Below, in pieces: positions 26,291 through 35,510 of a stretch of DNA of 64,000 bases. The translations under genes and the position numbers were made by a program. Every line of letters begins with the position of its first letter. Within the stretch, counting starts at the first letter, position 1. This DNA comes from an uncultured Erythrobacter sp. (GTDB lineage: Bacteria > Pseudomonadota > Alphaproteobacteria > Sphingomonadales > Sphingomonadaceae), in NCBI RefSeq assembly GCF_947497915.1, contig NZ_CANMIJ010000002.1:682001-746000 (forward strand), given 5' to 3'. The notes beneath the pieces are model-generated. The model saw nothing but the letters and a program-made list of their open reading frames with translations, ran no database searches and was not told where the DNA came from.

Positions 26291-27766
26291 TTATTCGCCC
26301 GGTTCCAATTGCGGTCCGATTGTCGCGTTAGCAGGGGGAATGTCAACGGTTCTGGTCGACTTTGGTTCAGCTTTCGGGTCGCGGTCCCAGTCCCAGAACT
26401 TGCCGCTCACGCGGTCAAAATTAACCACGGGATCGTAAAGCGGCCCACCGGTTTCCAGATTAAGGTCACGCGCTTCGGCTTTGCCCATCAGAGCGAGCAG
26501 GTTGAAGCCCGCGACATAGGCGTTGCGGCGCGCGGTCACCAATTGGGCGCGGGCGGATAGCAATTCTTGCTCGGCGTTCAGCACATCGAGGATAGAGCGG
26601 TTGCCGATCGAATTTTCGGCGCGCACACCCTCTAGGCTAAGCTCGGCAGCTTCAACCGATGCCTGCGAGCTTTCGATTACAGCGTTGGCGGCCTGCCAGT
26701 TGGCATAGGTGGCGCGGGTTTCGCGGATGATCTGACGCTCTGTCACAATGACGTTTTCTAGCGCGGAGCTTTCCCGCGCACCGGCCTGACGTTGGCGCGC
26801 GGCGGGCAGCCCGCCCTGAAACAGCGGGATTGTGACGCGCACACCGGCATTTGCGGTGGTTTCACTTTGCAGGAAGTCCTGCGAAATCGGACCGCCCAAC
26901 GTGCCGTAAAAATCGCTATAATCGCCGTTTACGAACACGCCGACTGTAGGCAGACGGCCTGATCCGGCAACCTTGGTGTCATACCCAGCCGCTTCGGCGC
27001 GTTCTTTTGCCGCGATGAGGTTTGGGTTGTTTTCCAGCGAGGTCACAATCGCCTCACCCACTGTGCCGGGAAGGCCCGGCAGGGGCGGCGGCGCGCTCAA
27101 TTCACCCGGCTGACTGCCAACCAGTTGGAGATAGGTCTCTCTCGCGCCGATTAAATTGGCCTGCGCTTGCTGGAAATCGCCCTGTGCCTGAGCAAAACGC
27201 GATTGCGATTGGGCAACATCGGTGCGGGTCAAATCGCCGATTTCAAACCGGTCACTGGTCGCCTGAAGATTGATGTTGAGCACTTCGACCTGATTGGAGG
27301 CGAGGCTTACAAGCGCTTCGGTGCGCAGTACATCCATATAGGCGGCGACGACCTGGCTGAAGATCGCGCTTTCGGTGTTGCGCAACGTAGCGCGTCCGGC
27401 ATCCACCCGCTCTCGCGCGGCCTTGATGTTGTTTTTTACAGCGCCGCCGGAATAGACGGGAACGAGCACCTGACCATTCACGCCAAGGTTGCGCTCGGGC
27501 GCGGTGAAGCTGTTGGCCGAACGGCGAACAAATTCGATATGCGTCGCAGTCACGTTGGCGCTGGGCAGACCGGGCGCGCGCGCAATCGGCACGCCTTCAT
27601 CCGTAGCGCGCTGATCCGAACGAGCAGCTTCGAGCGTCGGATTGGTGTTGTACGCCTCAACCAACGCTTCCCGCAGAGTGTCAGCCTGTGCCGGCGCTCC
27701 AGCCGCAATCGCGCCGAGACCGGCGGCTGCAAGCAATGCGCGTTTCAGACCGACATATGCATTCAT
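26291..27766 (-). CDS. tolC: TolC-family outer membrane channel protein
   Basis: 491 residues. Signal peptide (1-28, ending GAPAQAD) is followed by the duplicated outer-membrane efflux protein domain; both halves carry long coiled-coil helices (AAYMDVLRTEALVSLASNQVEVL and NRSILDVLNAEQELLSARAQL). It forms the trimeric outer-membrane exit duct for type I secretion or efflux. Its start overlaps the stop of the upstream methyltransferase-like gene by one base (TAATG), so the two share a transcript driven by the operator-bearing promoter at 28383-28413. Confidence 0.94.
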   Translation of the reverse strand: MNAYVGLKRALLAAAGLGAIAAGAPAQADTLREALVEAYNTNPTLEAARSDQRATDEGVPIARAPGLPSANVTATHIEFVRRSANSFTAPERNLGVNGQVLVPVYSGGAVKNNIKAARERVDAGRATLRNTESAIFSQVVAAYMDVLRTEALVSLASNQVEVLNINLQATSDRFEIGDLTRTDVAQSQSRFAQAQGDFQQAQANLIGARETYLQLVGSQPGELSAPPPLPGLPGTVGEAIVTSLENNPNLIAAKERAEAAGYDTKVAGSGRLPTVGVFVNGDYSDFYGTLGGPISQDFLQSETTANAGVRVTIPLFQGGLPAARQRQAGARESSALENVIVTERQIIRETRATYANWQAANAVIESSQASVEAAELSLEGVRAENSIGNRSILDVLNAEQELLSARAQLVTARRNAYVAGFNLLALMGKAEARDLNLETGGPLYDPVVNFDRVSGKFWDWDRDPKAEPKSTRTVDIPPANATIGPQLEPGE

Positions 27767-28368
27767 TAGAAAGTCCAGCTTTTGGGTTTGTCGAAGGCGT
27801 GCAGCACGGGGATGCCGATATCTTCGACAGGTTGAAGCGAAAGGTGCCCGGCGACCTTGCGGCCCGCAGCAAGGCGAGTGACCTGACGAAGGAGAAGGCC
27901 GGAAACGATCCGTCCGCCTTCGGCAACGCAGCCAGCGATTGTTTCAGGCATCTGCTCAATCGCGCCATCAACGACGACAAGCGAATACGCGGCGCCTTTG
28001 GGCGGCTTGCCAGCGGCAGCATCGGCAGCCGGCATTGTATCGATTGATCCGACCAAAGGACGCAGCAGTTCTGCGAGATATCTGGTGCCGCCTTCGACGA
28101 TCAAAACATTATCGCTTTTGTCCGGATCCGCTTCGAGCAGAAGCTTTCCGTAGAACAATGGCGATCCGAGATAGGCATCGTTACCCAGCGCAATCGAGCG
28201 ATCGGTGTATGCCTGAGGCGTCTTGTCCTCTGGCAGGAAATCCTCACGCGGAACGGCAAGCATGCGGGCGAGCGCGAATTCTTCGTTCACGCCGCTGGTG
28301 CGCAGCTGGCTGTCGATCATCGCGCGGCGCGCGGCGGCAGATGTGGAAGAGGCAGTCATGGTCGTCAT
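27766..28368 (-). CDS. protein-L-isoaspartate O-methyltransferase-like protein, probably degenerate
   Basis: 200 residues. The overall PCMT pattern is recognisable: RRAMIDSQLRTSGV, VPREDFLPEDKTPQAYTDRSIALG and EGGRIVSGLL near the end. However, the SAM loop that is normally VLEIGTGSGY reads VLIVEGGTRY, and the TISQP active-site stretch reads AYLGSP. It may therefore lack methyltransferase activity and have another role beside TolC. ATATGACG start with GGAG at 28374-28377. It is the first gene of the tolC operon. A divergent PCMT with an altered cofactor site cannot be excluded. Confidence 0.78.
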   Translation of the reverse strand: MTTMTASSTSAAARRAMIDSQLRTSGVNEEFALARMLAVPREDFLPEDKTPQAYTDRSIALGNDAYLGSPLFYGKLLLEADPDKSDNVLIVEGGTRYLAELLRPLVGSIDTMPAADAAAGKPPKGAAYSLVVVDGAIEQMPETIAGCVAEGGRIVSGLLLRQVTRLAAGRKVAGHLSLQPVEDIGIPVLHAFDKPKSWTF

Positions 28369-28382
28369 ATCAACTCCGTTTA

Positions 28383-28413
28383 ACTGTATTAGTCACACAA
28401 TACAGTACGTCAA
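28383..28413 (-). promoter_or_regulatory. promoter with palindromic operator for the tolC operon
   Basis: On the minus strand TTGACG (28413-28408) and TAATAC (28391-28386) are 16 bp apart. A perfect inverted repeat ACTGTATT-N8-AATACAGT (28383-28406) overlaps the spacer and the -10. The predicted transcript start is about 10 bases before the start codon. The arrangement is that of a promoter repressed by a dimeric regulator of TetR, MarR or GntR type. No such regulator gene is adjacent. Confidence 0.6.
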
Positions 28414-28546
28414 CCCTTCCTACCTTTCGCCAGCGAATTGGCCAAGTAATTTGGCGCGAAAATCCCGCGGCGATATATCTCCTTTGACCTCTAGCGTCCG
28501 CAATGCTTAGGGGGGCGCGCAATCGACCGAAATAGGGAACACTTCG

Positions 28547-29980
28547 ATGAGTGACATTCATAACGACGGCAAAATCTTTGGCGCCACCGGCAAAGTGCGG
28601 ATCGAAACCGACTCGCTGGGCGAAGTCGCCGTGCCGGTGGATGCCCATTGGGGCGCGCAAACGCAGCGCAGCCTGGCCAACTTCGCCATTGGTACAGAGA
28701 CTATGCCGGAGCCTTTGGTGAAGGCCCTTGGCATCCAGAAACAGTCGGCTGCGCGCGCAAATATGGATTTGGGTGTTCTTGATGCGAAAATCGGCGATGC
28801 CATCGTCAAGGCGGCTGAGGAAGTGATCGAAGGGACGCTCGCCAGCCAATTCCCGCTTTCTGTCTGGCAAACCGGATCCGGCACTCAGTCGAACATGAAC
28901 GCCAATGAAGTGATCGCCAGCCGCGCGAACGAAATGTTGACAGGGACGCATGGCGGCAAAGAGCCAGTGCACCCAAACGATCACTGCAATATGGGCCAAA
29001 GCTCCAACGACACTTTCCCGACGGCGATGCACATTGCCGCAGCGAGTGAGACGATCGAAAAGCTGATCCCGGCGCTTGGCCATTTGCACGGCGCATTGAA
29101 TGCCAAAGCATCTGCCTATGCTGATATCGTCAAGATTGGCCGCACGCATTTGCAGGATGCGACGCCGCTGACGCTGGGTCAGGAATTCTCCGGCTACGCG
29201 AAGCAAGTCGAATATGGCATCGCGCGTCTCGAAAACGCTTTGCCGCGTGTGCTCGAATTGGCGCAGGGCGGGACGGCCGTGGGCACTGGCATCAACTCGA
29301 CTGTCGGTTTTGCTGAAAAATTTGCCGCACAAGTTGCGGATGCGACCGGGCACAGTTTTGTCACAGCGCCGAATAAATTCGAATCGCTCGCCGCGCATGA
29401 TGCTCTGGTTGAGCTTTCGGGCGCGCTTAATTCTGTCGCCGTCAGCTGCATGAAAATTGCCAATGACATCCGCTTGCTGGGCTCAGGTCCGCGCAGCGGC
29501 CTTGGCGAGATTGCACTGCCCGCTAATGAGCCGGGTTCTTCGATCATGCCGGGCAAAGTCAATCCAACCCAGTGCGAGGCGCTCACCATGGTGTGCGCTC
29601 AGGTGATGGGTAACAACACAACTGTCAGCGTCGCCGGATCGCACGGGCATCTGGAGCTCAACGTGTTCAAGCCGGTGATGATCAACGCCGTGCTGCAATC
29701 GATCCGCTTGCTTAGCGATGCCGCGCGCAGCTTTACCGACAATTGCGTCACCGGAATTGAAGCGAACACCGACCGGATCGACAAGCTGATGAATGAAAGC
29801 CTGATGCTTGTGACCGCGTTGAATCCGCATATCGGCTATGACAACGCCGCCAAGATCGCGAAGAAAGCCCATGCCGATGGCACAACTTTGAAAGAGGCTG
29901 CGCTTGCGCTGGACTTGCTGACCGAAGAGCAGTTTGCGCAGTGGGTTGTCCCGGCCGATATGATCAAGCCGCGCGGGTGA
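28547..29980 (+). CDS. fumC: fumarate hydratase class II
   Basis: 477 residues. The superfamily signature [13 protein letters not shown] is present with the catalytic serine loop, together with [16 protein letters not shown] near the start, [19 protein letters not shown] and [21 protein letters not shown]. It hydrates fumarate to L-malate in the TCA cycle; the class II form is iron-free and oxygen tolerant. It is encoded alone, divergent from the tolC operon. Confidence 0.96.
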   Translation: MSDIHNDGKIFGATGKVRIETDSLGEVAVPVDAHWGAQTQRSLANFAIGTETMPEPLVKALGIQKQSAARANMDLGVLDAKIGDAIVKAAEEVIEGTLASQFPLSVWQTGSGTQSNMNANEVIASRANEMLTGTHGGKEPVHPNDHCNMGQSSNDTFPTAMHIAAASETIEKLIPALGHLHGALNAKASAYADIVKIGRTHLQDATPLTLGQEFSGYAKQVEYGIARLENALPRVLELAQGGTAVGTGINSTVGFAEKFAAQVADATGHSFVTAPNKFESLAAHDALVELSGALNSVAVSCMKIANDIRLLGSGPRSGLGEIALPANEPGSSIMPGKVNPTQCEALTMVCAQVMGNNTTVSVAGSHGHLELNVFKPVMINAVLQSIRLLSDAARSFTDNCVTGIEANTDRIDKLMNESLMLVTALNPHIGYDNAAKIAKKAHADGTTLKEAALALDLLTEEQFAQWVVPADMIKPRG

Positions 29981-30095
29981 GAGGCAGGCGAATTTTCGCA
30001 GAATTCAGAGCGGGTCGGGGCGTTTCAATCGACAAAGGTCCCACCGCGTCCGACTATCCGTCAGCGTGTTGGTGGCGCTTTAACGCGCTGAACGC

Positions 30096-30111
30096 TATCT
30101 CAGCTGAGATA
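30096..30111. promoter_or_regulatory. 16-bp perfect palindrome abutting the histidine kinase start
   Basis: TATCTCAGCTGAGATA, a perfect 16-bp palindrome, ends one base before the ATG at 30113. It occupies the region where a ribosome binding site would lie, so it could be an operator or an mRNA structure limiting translation. The 132-bp gap before the gene holds nothing else that I can name. Confidence 0.4.
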
Positions 30112-30112
30112 T

Positions 30113-31363
30113 ATGGATAGCATCAAATCCCTCTACGCGGCTTCGCAAAAGCCGGTTGTCAGCGTGCCGCTGCGCACGGTGCTTGCGTCGATCATCGGCC
30201 TATGGATCGTCTATTTCGTGCTGATTTCAGCGCGCGGTGCGATGCTTGGGCTCGATATTCAACCTGATCTGCTTTGGCGGCGCAGCATCGTTTGTGCATT
30301 TGCCGTGTTCATCACCGTCGCGCTCTGGTTCATCCTGCGGCTATTTGAACAGCAAAAACGCTGGGTTCTGTTTGCGGTGGCATTGGTTGCGGCATTTCCG
30401 GGCGCGATTGCCATCGCGCAGGTCAATCAGGTGCTGTTTACCTCACTGAACGAGCGGTTGGAGCAGAAATACGCCGAAGAACGCGGTTTCAAACTGCGCC
30501 GGGACGAGTCGGGCAATCTGCTTGCTGAGATTGATGCCCCTCAGGAATGGCAGCTTAGGAATGCTGACGATTTTGATCCAGACAATCCGCCAGCGATCAC
30601 CTTTGTGCTTCAGGATGCAAAGGACACTGGACAGAAATGGTACCCGCTGATCGATGCTGCGCTCAGCCGTTATTACATCCTGCTCACATGGTCGGCGCTT
30701 TACATCGCGTTTCTGGCCATTGCGCAGGCGCGCGAGGCCGAGCGTCGTGAGCAAAAATTCCGGTCTGCCGCCAAAGCTGCCGAGATTCGATCTCTGCGAT
30801 ATCAGGTAAACCCGCACTTTCTATTCAACACGCTCAATTCGCTTTCCGCTCTCGTCCTGACCGGCAAAGTGGACCGTGCAGAGCGGATGATCCAAACGAT
30901 CAGTCGTTTCTATCGCCACAGCCTCGCGGATGAACCGACGAGCGATGTCGCGCTGGCCGACGAATTTGACCTGCAAAAACTGTATCTCGATATCGAAGCA
31001 GTACGTTTCCCCGACCGTCTGACGTGCGATTTTGATCTGCCGCAAGACCTCGAAGAAGCCCGCGTGCCGGGCATGATCCTTCAGCCGTTGGTTGAAAACT
31101 CGGTTAAATATGCGGTTTCCAATGTCACCCGCAACATCACCATCCGCGTTGTCGCGCGGGAGGAATTTGACCGGCTTGTCGTAACCGTCAGCGATGATGG
31201 GCCGGGCGTTCCAGAGGGCGCGCCGCATGGCTTCGGCATTGGTCTTGCCAATGTTCGTGACCGGCTGGAGGCGCGCTTTGGCCCAGATATCGGATTTTCC
31301 TCCGCGCCTGTGCCGGGTGGCTACACCACTGAAATACGGATACCGTTGACCCGCCATGGCTGA
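30113..31363 (+). CDS. sensor histidine kinase, LytS/AlgZ type
   Basis: 416 residues. Four hydrophobic segments lie in the N-terminal half (about residues 24-46, 60-82, 84-108 and 195-212), with a periplasmic or cytosolic loop of about 80 residues between the third and fourth. The cytosolic HisKA_7TM-type core follows: RYQVNPHFLFNTLNSLSALV with the phospho-accepting His, then NSVKYAV and DDGPGVPEGAPHGFGIGLANVRDRLEARFG for ATP binding. It phosphorylates the LytTR regulator encoded next door; the signal is unknown. Its stop lies within the regulator start (8-base overlap). Confidence 0.93.
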   Translation: MDSIKSLYAASQKPVVSVPLRTVLASIIGLWIVYFVLISARGAMLGLDIQPDLLWRRSIVCAFAVFITVALWFILRLFEQQKRWVLFAVALVAAFPGAIAIAQVNQVLFTSLNERLEQKYAEERGFKLRRDESGNLLAEIDAPQEWQLRNADDFDPDNPPAITFVLQDAKDTGQKWYPLIDAALSRYYILLTWSALYIAFLAIAQAREAERREQKFRSAAKAAEIRSLRYQVNPHFLFNTLNSLSALVLTGKVDRAERMIQTISRFYRHSLADEPTSDVALADEFDLQKLYLDIEAVRFPDRLTCDFDLPQDLEEARVPGMILQPLVENSVKYAVSNVTRNITIRVVAREEFDRLVVTVSDDGPGVPEGAPHGFGIGLANVRDRLEARFGPDIGFSSAPVPGGYTTEIRIPLTRHG

Positions 31364-32111
31364 AAATTCTGAGCAAGACAGCGTATTGCGCACTCTGATC
31401 GTCGATGACGAGCCACTCGCGGTGGAGCGGATCCAAGTGATCTGTGCCGAATTGCCCGCGATCAATGTGGCCGGCACGGCTAGCGATGGTGCGGCGGCTT
31501 TGCGCCTCGCCGAAAAGCTGGAACCCGATCTCGTCCTGCTGGACATGACTATGCCCGAGCTGGACGGTTTGGGCGTCGCGCGCAAACTGGCCGAAGCGGA
31601 GGCCGCTCCAGCCGTTATTTTTGTTACTGCTCACGATCATTTTGCGGTTGAGGCGTTTGATCTTGAGGCGATTGATTACGTCCTCAAACCCGTCTCCGCC
31701 GATAGGTTGGAACGCGCCATTGAACGCGCCGTCGCCCGCCGCGGCGAACGTAAGGAAGCGGCCAGCGAATGGCTTGATGAGCTGTGGGTGCCGCACCGCT
31801 CCGAATTGCTGCGTATTGCCGTAAGCGAAGTGCACCAGATCGATGCCGAGCGTGATTATGTTCGCCTGCATGTCGGCACTGCCGACGCACCGCGATCCTA
31901 TTTGTTGCTGCAAACGATTGCCGGTCTCGAAGCGCGGCTGGACCCGGATGAATTTATTCGCATCCACCGCTCCACCATCCTGCGCCGCGACAATATTCGC
32001 GGACTTCGCCATGACGGGTTGGGCGTGTGGTCGGCGGAATTGCAAAGCGGCGAGGCGCTGCGCATTGGCCGCACCTATCTTTCCAAAGTGAAAGCCATGG
32101 CTGGTCGTTAA
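31356..32111 (+). CDS. LytTR-family response regulator
   Basis: 251 residues. Receiver domain: TLIVDDEP acidic pair, phospho-acceptor Asp63 in LVLLDMTMPELDG, and VTAHDHFAVEAF with KPVSADRLERA at the end. LytTR DNA-binding domain from about residue 150 (VHQIDAERDYVRLHVG, IHRSTILRRDNI, RTYLSKVKAM). It is the partner of the histidine kinase upstream and regulates transcription by binding direct-repeat sites. Targets are not visible here. Confidence 0.95.
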   Translation: MAENSEQDSVLRTLIVDDEPLAVERIQVICAELPAINVAGTASDGAAALRLAEKLEPDLVLLDMTMPELDGLGVARKLAEAEAAPAVIFVTAHDHFAVEAFDLEAIDYVLKPVSADRLERAIERAVARRGERKEAASEWLDELWVPHRSELLRIAVSEVHQIDAERDYVRLHVGTADAPRSYLLLQTIAGLEARLDPDEFIRIHRSTILRRDNIRGLRHDGLGVWSAELQSGEALRIGRTYLSKVKAMAGR

Positions 32112-32168
32112 AGGCCTGCGGGTTCGCGCCCGAATTTTTCGCGCACTTTTCCAATACCAAACAAAGAA

Positions 32169-32206
32169 GCGACCCGAACCCTGGGACTGATTAGGGTTCG
32201 GGCCGC
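32169..32206 (-). terminator. hairpin between the LytTR operon and urcA
   Basis: CCCGAACCCT (32173-32182) and AGGGTTCGGG (32193-32202) form a perfect 10-bp stem, extended by three pairs beyond one mismatch. Read on the minus strand it is followed by TTCTTTGTTT, so it probably ends the urcA transcript. It lies between convergent genes. Confidence 0.55.
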
Positions 32207-32267
32207 TATGTCCCGCGCCGGTTACGCAAATACGGGGAGCGTCTGGCGCGGGATATTCGGAATGTGA

Positions 32268-32576
32268 TCAGCCGCCGAGGCGTTGATCCTGAGCAATGGT
32301 TGCAAGCTGGCGTTTTGCGCTGGCCTTGGCTTTGGCGACGCATGCGCGGGCCTCAGAGGCTTTTAGGCGTGAGCCGGTGCGTGCCTGATTCATGCGGCAG
32401 ACCGATTTCGCGGCGCGCTCAATGCGTTGATCCAGCATTTTCTGACCAGCAGGCGTGTCCAGATTGATGCCTTCGAGGTTGATCTTCTCAACCGGGACAT
32501 CGCCCGTTCCGGCGAATGCCGGTGCGGCGGTAAAGGCAAGGCCAAGAGCCGCGGTTGCAAGTGCAAAAGTCTTCAT
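32268..32576 (-). CDS. UrcA family secreted protein
   Basis: 102 residues. Signal peptide (residues 1-23, ending AAPAFAG) is followed by the UrcA pattern: NLEGINLDTPAGQKMLDQRIERAAKSVCRM, with a second cysteine further on in EARACVAKA, presumably disulfide-bonded in the periplasm. The family is abundant in Sphingomonadales and Caulobacterales; its function is unknown. It is monocistronic. Confidence 0.88.
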   Translation of the reverse strand: MKTFALATAALGLAFTAAPAFAGTGDVPVEKINLEGINLDTPAGQKMLDQRIERAAKSVCRMNQARTGSRLKASEARACVAKAKASAKRQLATIAQDQRLGG

Positions 32577-32803
32577 GGGGTTTCTCCTCCAACAGGCCGT
32601 CTGGCGTTCGAGCGGGGGTTCGAAGCGGGGGAACCATCCGTCCTGTTGAAATGAGTAATATGCCTGTGCTTGCCGCCGATCACCCGGATGTCGACCAAAG
32701 CCTGCATGTCGCTCGATTGGCGCATCGCCGTTATGACCGATGTTGCAATTTCGCCGACCAACGGTTGTATCACGCCGACGGAGGATTACGTCAGATTGTA
32801 ACT

Positions 32804-33076
32804 ATGTGGATCGCTGTCATTGTCATATTCGTTCTCGGCATCGGGAACTTCGCGCTGCACCGCGCTGTGCTCGATAGCGAGCACCCAATGCTCGATGCGA
32901 TGCCCGCTTTTATCCATATGATGGGCGGCAAATTGACATTAGTGGCCGAATTTCTGGTGCTGATGGTTGCGATGCTGTTGGCGGCGAATGGTTGGCCGGA
33001 AATGGTTTGGGGCTATGTCGCCTATAGTGCGCTGAATGGCGGCGCGGCGTGGCTCATCCTGTCAGGAAAGGCGTGA
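32804..33076 (+). CDS. small integral membrane protein of unknown function
   Basis: 90 residues with three hydrophobic segments: residues about 2-18 (WIAVIVIFVLGIGNFAL), 39-64 (HMMGGKLTLVAEFLVLMVAMLLAANG) and 68-88 (MVWGYVAYSALNGGAAWLIL). No family is recognised. I chose the ATG at 32804 because upstream in-frame codons (to 32555) give a hydrophilic, unrelated leader antisense to urcA. No clear ribosome binding site is seen. It is followed closely by the metallophosphoesterase gene. Confidence 0.6.
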   Translation: MWIAVIVIFVLGIGNFALHRAVLDSEHPMLDAMPAFIHMMGGKLTLVAEFLVLMVAMLLAANGWPEMVWGYVAYSALNGGAAWLILSGKA

Positions 33077-33128
33077 TTCGCGCTTTTGATGATTGCATCG
33101 CGGGCCGAACCGCGCTTTGGATCGCGGC

Positions 33129-33878
33129 ATGACAACCCGCCTCATCCATATCAGCGATGTCCATTTTGGCGTTGAAGACCGCTCGGCGCTCGCCCTGCTT
33201 GAGCGAGCCATTGCCGACAATCCGCCGGATGCGGTGGTGTGCACCGGCGACCTGACCCAGCGTGCGAAACATTCCGAATATGCCGATGCCGCCCAATGGT
33301 TTGCCTCGCTCGGCGTGCCAGTCGTGCTCGATCCGGGCAATCACGACATGCCGTACTACAATCTGTGGGAGCGGTTTACCGACCCGTATCGCCGGTACCG
33401 CGCATTGAAGGCGAAAGTCGGCGGCGAACTGGCTTCGGATGATGTCGTGCTCGTCCCGCTCAAGACGACCGTTCGTATTCAAGCGCGCTTTCCATGGTCT
33501 GACGGGGTGGTGATGGACGATGCCTTGAGCGAGACCTTAGCGCAGCTCGCGGCGCTCAAAGGAGATCCGCGCACGATCATTGTTACGGCGCATCACCCGC
33601 TTTTGGGGCCGGAAGGTGCAGCGAAAAACCCGACGATTAGAGGCGAGGATGCCTTTGCCGCAATCGCTGCAGCGGGCGCGCATGCGGTGATTTCCGGCCA
33701 TGTGCATGTGCCGTTTGACGAAGTTCGCGAGCATGGCGGGCATGCGATGCGGATGATCGGAGTGGGGACATTGTCGACCCGCCTGCGCCACGGCGCGCCG
33801 CCATCCTTTCGCGAAATCACCTGTGAAAAGGGCGGCCAGATCACCACGCGGCTACGCGAAGTGACTGCGGCAATCTAA
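33129..33878 (+). CDS. calcineurin-like metallophosphoesterase
   Basis: 249 residues. The five metal-ligand motifs are in order: HISDVHFG (Asp-His), VCTGDLTQRA (GD), DPGNHDMPYYN (GNHD), TAHHPLL, and ISGHVHVPF (GHVH). The family includes cyclic-nucleotide phosphodiesterases and pyrophosphatases; the substrate is not fixed. I placed the start at 33129 (MTTRLIHIS), 36 bases inside a longer open frame. Confidence 0.9.
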   Translation: MTTRLIHISDVHFGVEDRSALALLERAIADNPPDAVVCTGDLTQRAKHSEYADAAQWFASLGVPVVLDPGNHDMPYYNLWERFTDPYRRYRALKAKVGGELASDDVVLVPLKTTVRIQARFPWSDGVVMDDALSETLAQLAALKGDPRTIIVTAHHPLLGPEGAAKNPTIRGEDAFAAIAAAGAHAVISGHVHVPFDEVREHGGHAMRMIGVGTLSTRLRHGAPPSFREITCEKGGQITTRLREVTAAI

Positions 33879-34019
33879 CGGTAAGCGCGTTAACATAGGG
33901 CGAATTGCATTAACCCTATTTATCGGCGCCAAATTAACTGTCTATCGACCATAAATGCGCCGCGACTGTGCGAGGAATACGCGCTGCGCTGAGGTTGTAA
34001 TGATGGGAAGCTGCTGCCG

Positions 34020-34217
34020 ATGGATTTGTTGAAATCTCTTATGCTGGGCGCCGTGCTCAGCGGGACACTGGCGATTGTCATTGGCTCGCAAGGGTCAACC
34101 GGCGGCGCCATGGATATTCAATCGTTCCGGGTGGACGATATGAAGCTGTATTGGTCATGGCCGGTGTTCTTTGGTGGTAGCGGCCTCGCATGGGCGTTGA
34201 TGCTGCTGCAAAAATAG
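34020..34217 (+). CDS. small two-segment membrane protein
   Basis: 65 residues with hydrophobic segments at about residues 4-25 (LKSLMLGAVLSGTLAIVIGS) and 44-63 (YWSWPVFFGGSGLAWALMLL). No known family is recognised. It is followed directly by the bidirectional terminator at 34245-34280. The upstream region (33879-34019) is AT-richer and includes TTAAC-type repeats, so it could hold a promoter. Confidence 0.65.
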   Translation: MDLLKSLMLGAVLSGTLAIVIGSQGSTGGAMDIQSFRVDDMKLYWSWPVFFGGSGLAWALMLLQK

Positions 34218-34244
34218 CGGCGCGCCGTTAGGTTTCGGGCAAAG

Positions 34245-34280
34245 AAAAAGGGCGGCATCCCAGTGGGAGCCGCCCTTTTT
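34245..34280. terminator. bidirectional intrinsic terminator between the small membrane gene and rpsI
   Basis: AAAAAGGGCGGC (34245-34256) and GCCGCCCTTTTT (34269-34280) are perfectly complementary and enclose a second small stem TCCC/GGGA. U-runs occur on both strands, so it can serve both convergent transcripts. Confidence 0.93.
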
Positions 34281-34305
34281 GTAAGCGTTTTGGTATCGAG
34301 GCGAA

Positions 34306-34824
34306 TTAACGCTTCGAGAACTGGAAGCTACGGCGGGCTTTCGCGCGGCCATATTTCTTACGTTCAACCACACGGCTATCGCGGGTCAGGAAGCCTGCCG
34401 ACTTCACTGTCGAGCGAAGCTCTGGCTCAAATTTGGCAAGTGCCTGGCTGATGCCGTGCTTAACTGCGCCAGCTTGACCCGAAAGGCCGCCGCCGCGAAC
34501 GGTTGCAACAACATCATATTGGCCCTGACGATCGGTGATCGTGAATGGCTGATCGATGATCAGACGCAGGGTCGGACGTGCGAAATACACTTCTTGATCG
34601 CGGCCATTGACGGTGACTTTGCCAGTGCCCGGCTTGATCCAGACGCGAGCTTTCGCATCTTTACGGCGACCAGTCGCATAGGCGCGGCCTTGGGCATCAA
34701 GCTCTTGCTCACGCAACGGCGCAGCAGGGTTTTGAGCGATTTCGACAGCATCCGCAGCAGGTGCGTCGCCAGCGATGTCTTTGAGATCCGACAGGTCGGA
34801 GACGGTGTTTGTTTCGTCAGCCAT
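34306..34824 (-). CDS. rpsI: 30S ribosomal protein S9
   Basis: 172 residues, with an N-terminal extension of about 40 residues before the conserved core ([21 protein letters not shown]) that is usual in this group. The C-terminal basic tail [17 protein letters not shown] reaches toward the P-site tRNA anticodon. It is encoded with rplM; the start overlaps the rplM stop by one base (TAATG). Confidence 0.97.
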   Translation of the reverse strand: MADETNTVSDLSDLKDIAGDAPAADAVEIAQNPAAPLREQELDAQGRAYATGRRKDAKARVWIKPGTGKVTVNGRDQEVYFARPTLRLIIDQPFTITDRQGQYDVVATVRGGGLSGQAGAVKHGISQALAKFEPELRSTVKSAGFLTRDSRVVERKKYGRAKARRSFQFSKR

Positions 34825-35303
34825 TATCCGGAGACCTTGTTCTTGCGGTTCATGGAAGCCACGTCGAGCACAGTCGGCTTTTGGCCGTCATGTGGGTGCT
34901 CTGTGCCGTTATACAGGTGCAGCGCGCGCATTTGATCACGGCCAAGCGGGCCGCGCGGGATCATGCGCTCAACAGCTTTCGAAAGCACACGCTCTGGGAA
35001 ACGACCTTCGAGAATTTTCGCAGGGGTTGTTTCCTTGATGCCGCCGGGGTGACCGGTGTGCTTGTAATAGATTTTCTTCTCAGCTTTGTTGCTGGTGAAT
35101 TTCACCTTGTCGGCGTTGATCACGATAACGTGGTCACCGCAGTCGACATGCGGGGTGTAGCTTGGCTTGTGCTTGCCGCGCAGGTGATTGGCGATGATCG
35201 CAGCGAGACGACCAACTACGAGGCCGTCGGCATCGATGATGTGCCATTTCTTTTCGACCTCCGCCGGCTTTGCCGACTGGGTCAGTTTCGTGAGCGCCTT
35301 CAT
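34824..35303 (-). CDS. rplM: 50S ribosomal protein L13
   Basis: 159 residues, full length. Conserved [44 protein letters not shown] and [26 protein letters not shown] are all present. An AAGGA ribosome binding site lies at 35313-35317. In E. coli L13 represses the rplM-rpsI mRNA; the leader here (35319-35347) holds two short hairpins that could be involved. Confidence 0.97.
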   Translation of the reverse strand: MKALTKLTQSAKPAEVEKKWHIIDADGLVVGRLAAIIANHLRGKHKPSYTPHVDCGDHVIVINADKVKFTSNKAEKKIYYKHTGHPGGIKETTPAKILEGRFPERVLSKAVERMIPRGPLGRDQMRALHLYNGTEHPHDGQKPTVLDVASMNRKNKVSG

Positions 35304-35318
35304 GGCTGAATGTCCTTA

Positions 35319-35347
35319 AAGCTGAGAGCTTAAACCGTAAGCGGTTT
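35319..35347 (-). promoter_or_regulatory. rplM leader with two small hairpins
   Basis: AAGCT-N3-AGCTT (35319-35331) and AAACCG-N4-CGGTTT (35332-35347) lie side by side, 16 bases upstream of the rplM start on the minus strand. They flank the AAGGA site on its 5' side. Possibly a ribosomal-protein autoregulatory leader; short stems occur by chance too. Confidence 0.3.
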
Positions 35348-35510
35348 GTGGTTGTTTTGCTGATCCGGTTTGCACCGGAGCCAGCGAATCGCGCGATGGC
35401 AAAGCCGCACACGCGATAAGTGGGGCGCATTTGTGGCTAAGCGGCCTTCAAGTCAAGCGAAACTGCGGGTTTCAAGAGAGGTAAAATAATACCGTGAAAC
35501 TGTTTGAGCG

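Noticed and set aside
28370..29398. 342-residue antisense frame over fumC
   Set aside because: fumC has all the family signatures; the antisense frame does not and would also cover the tolC promoter.
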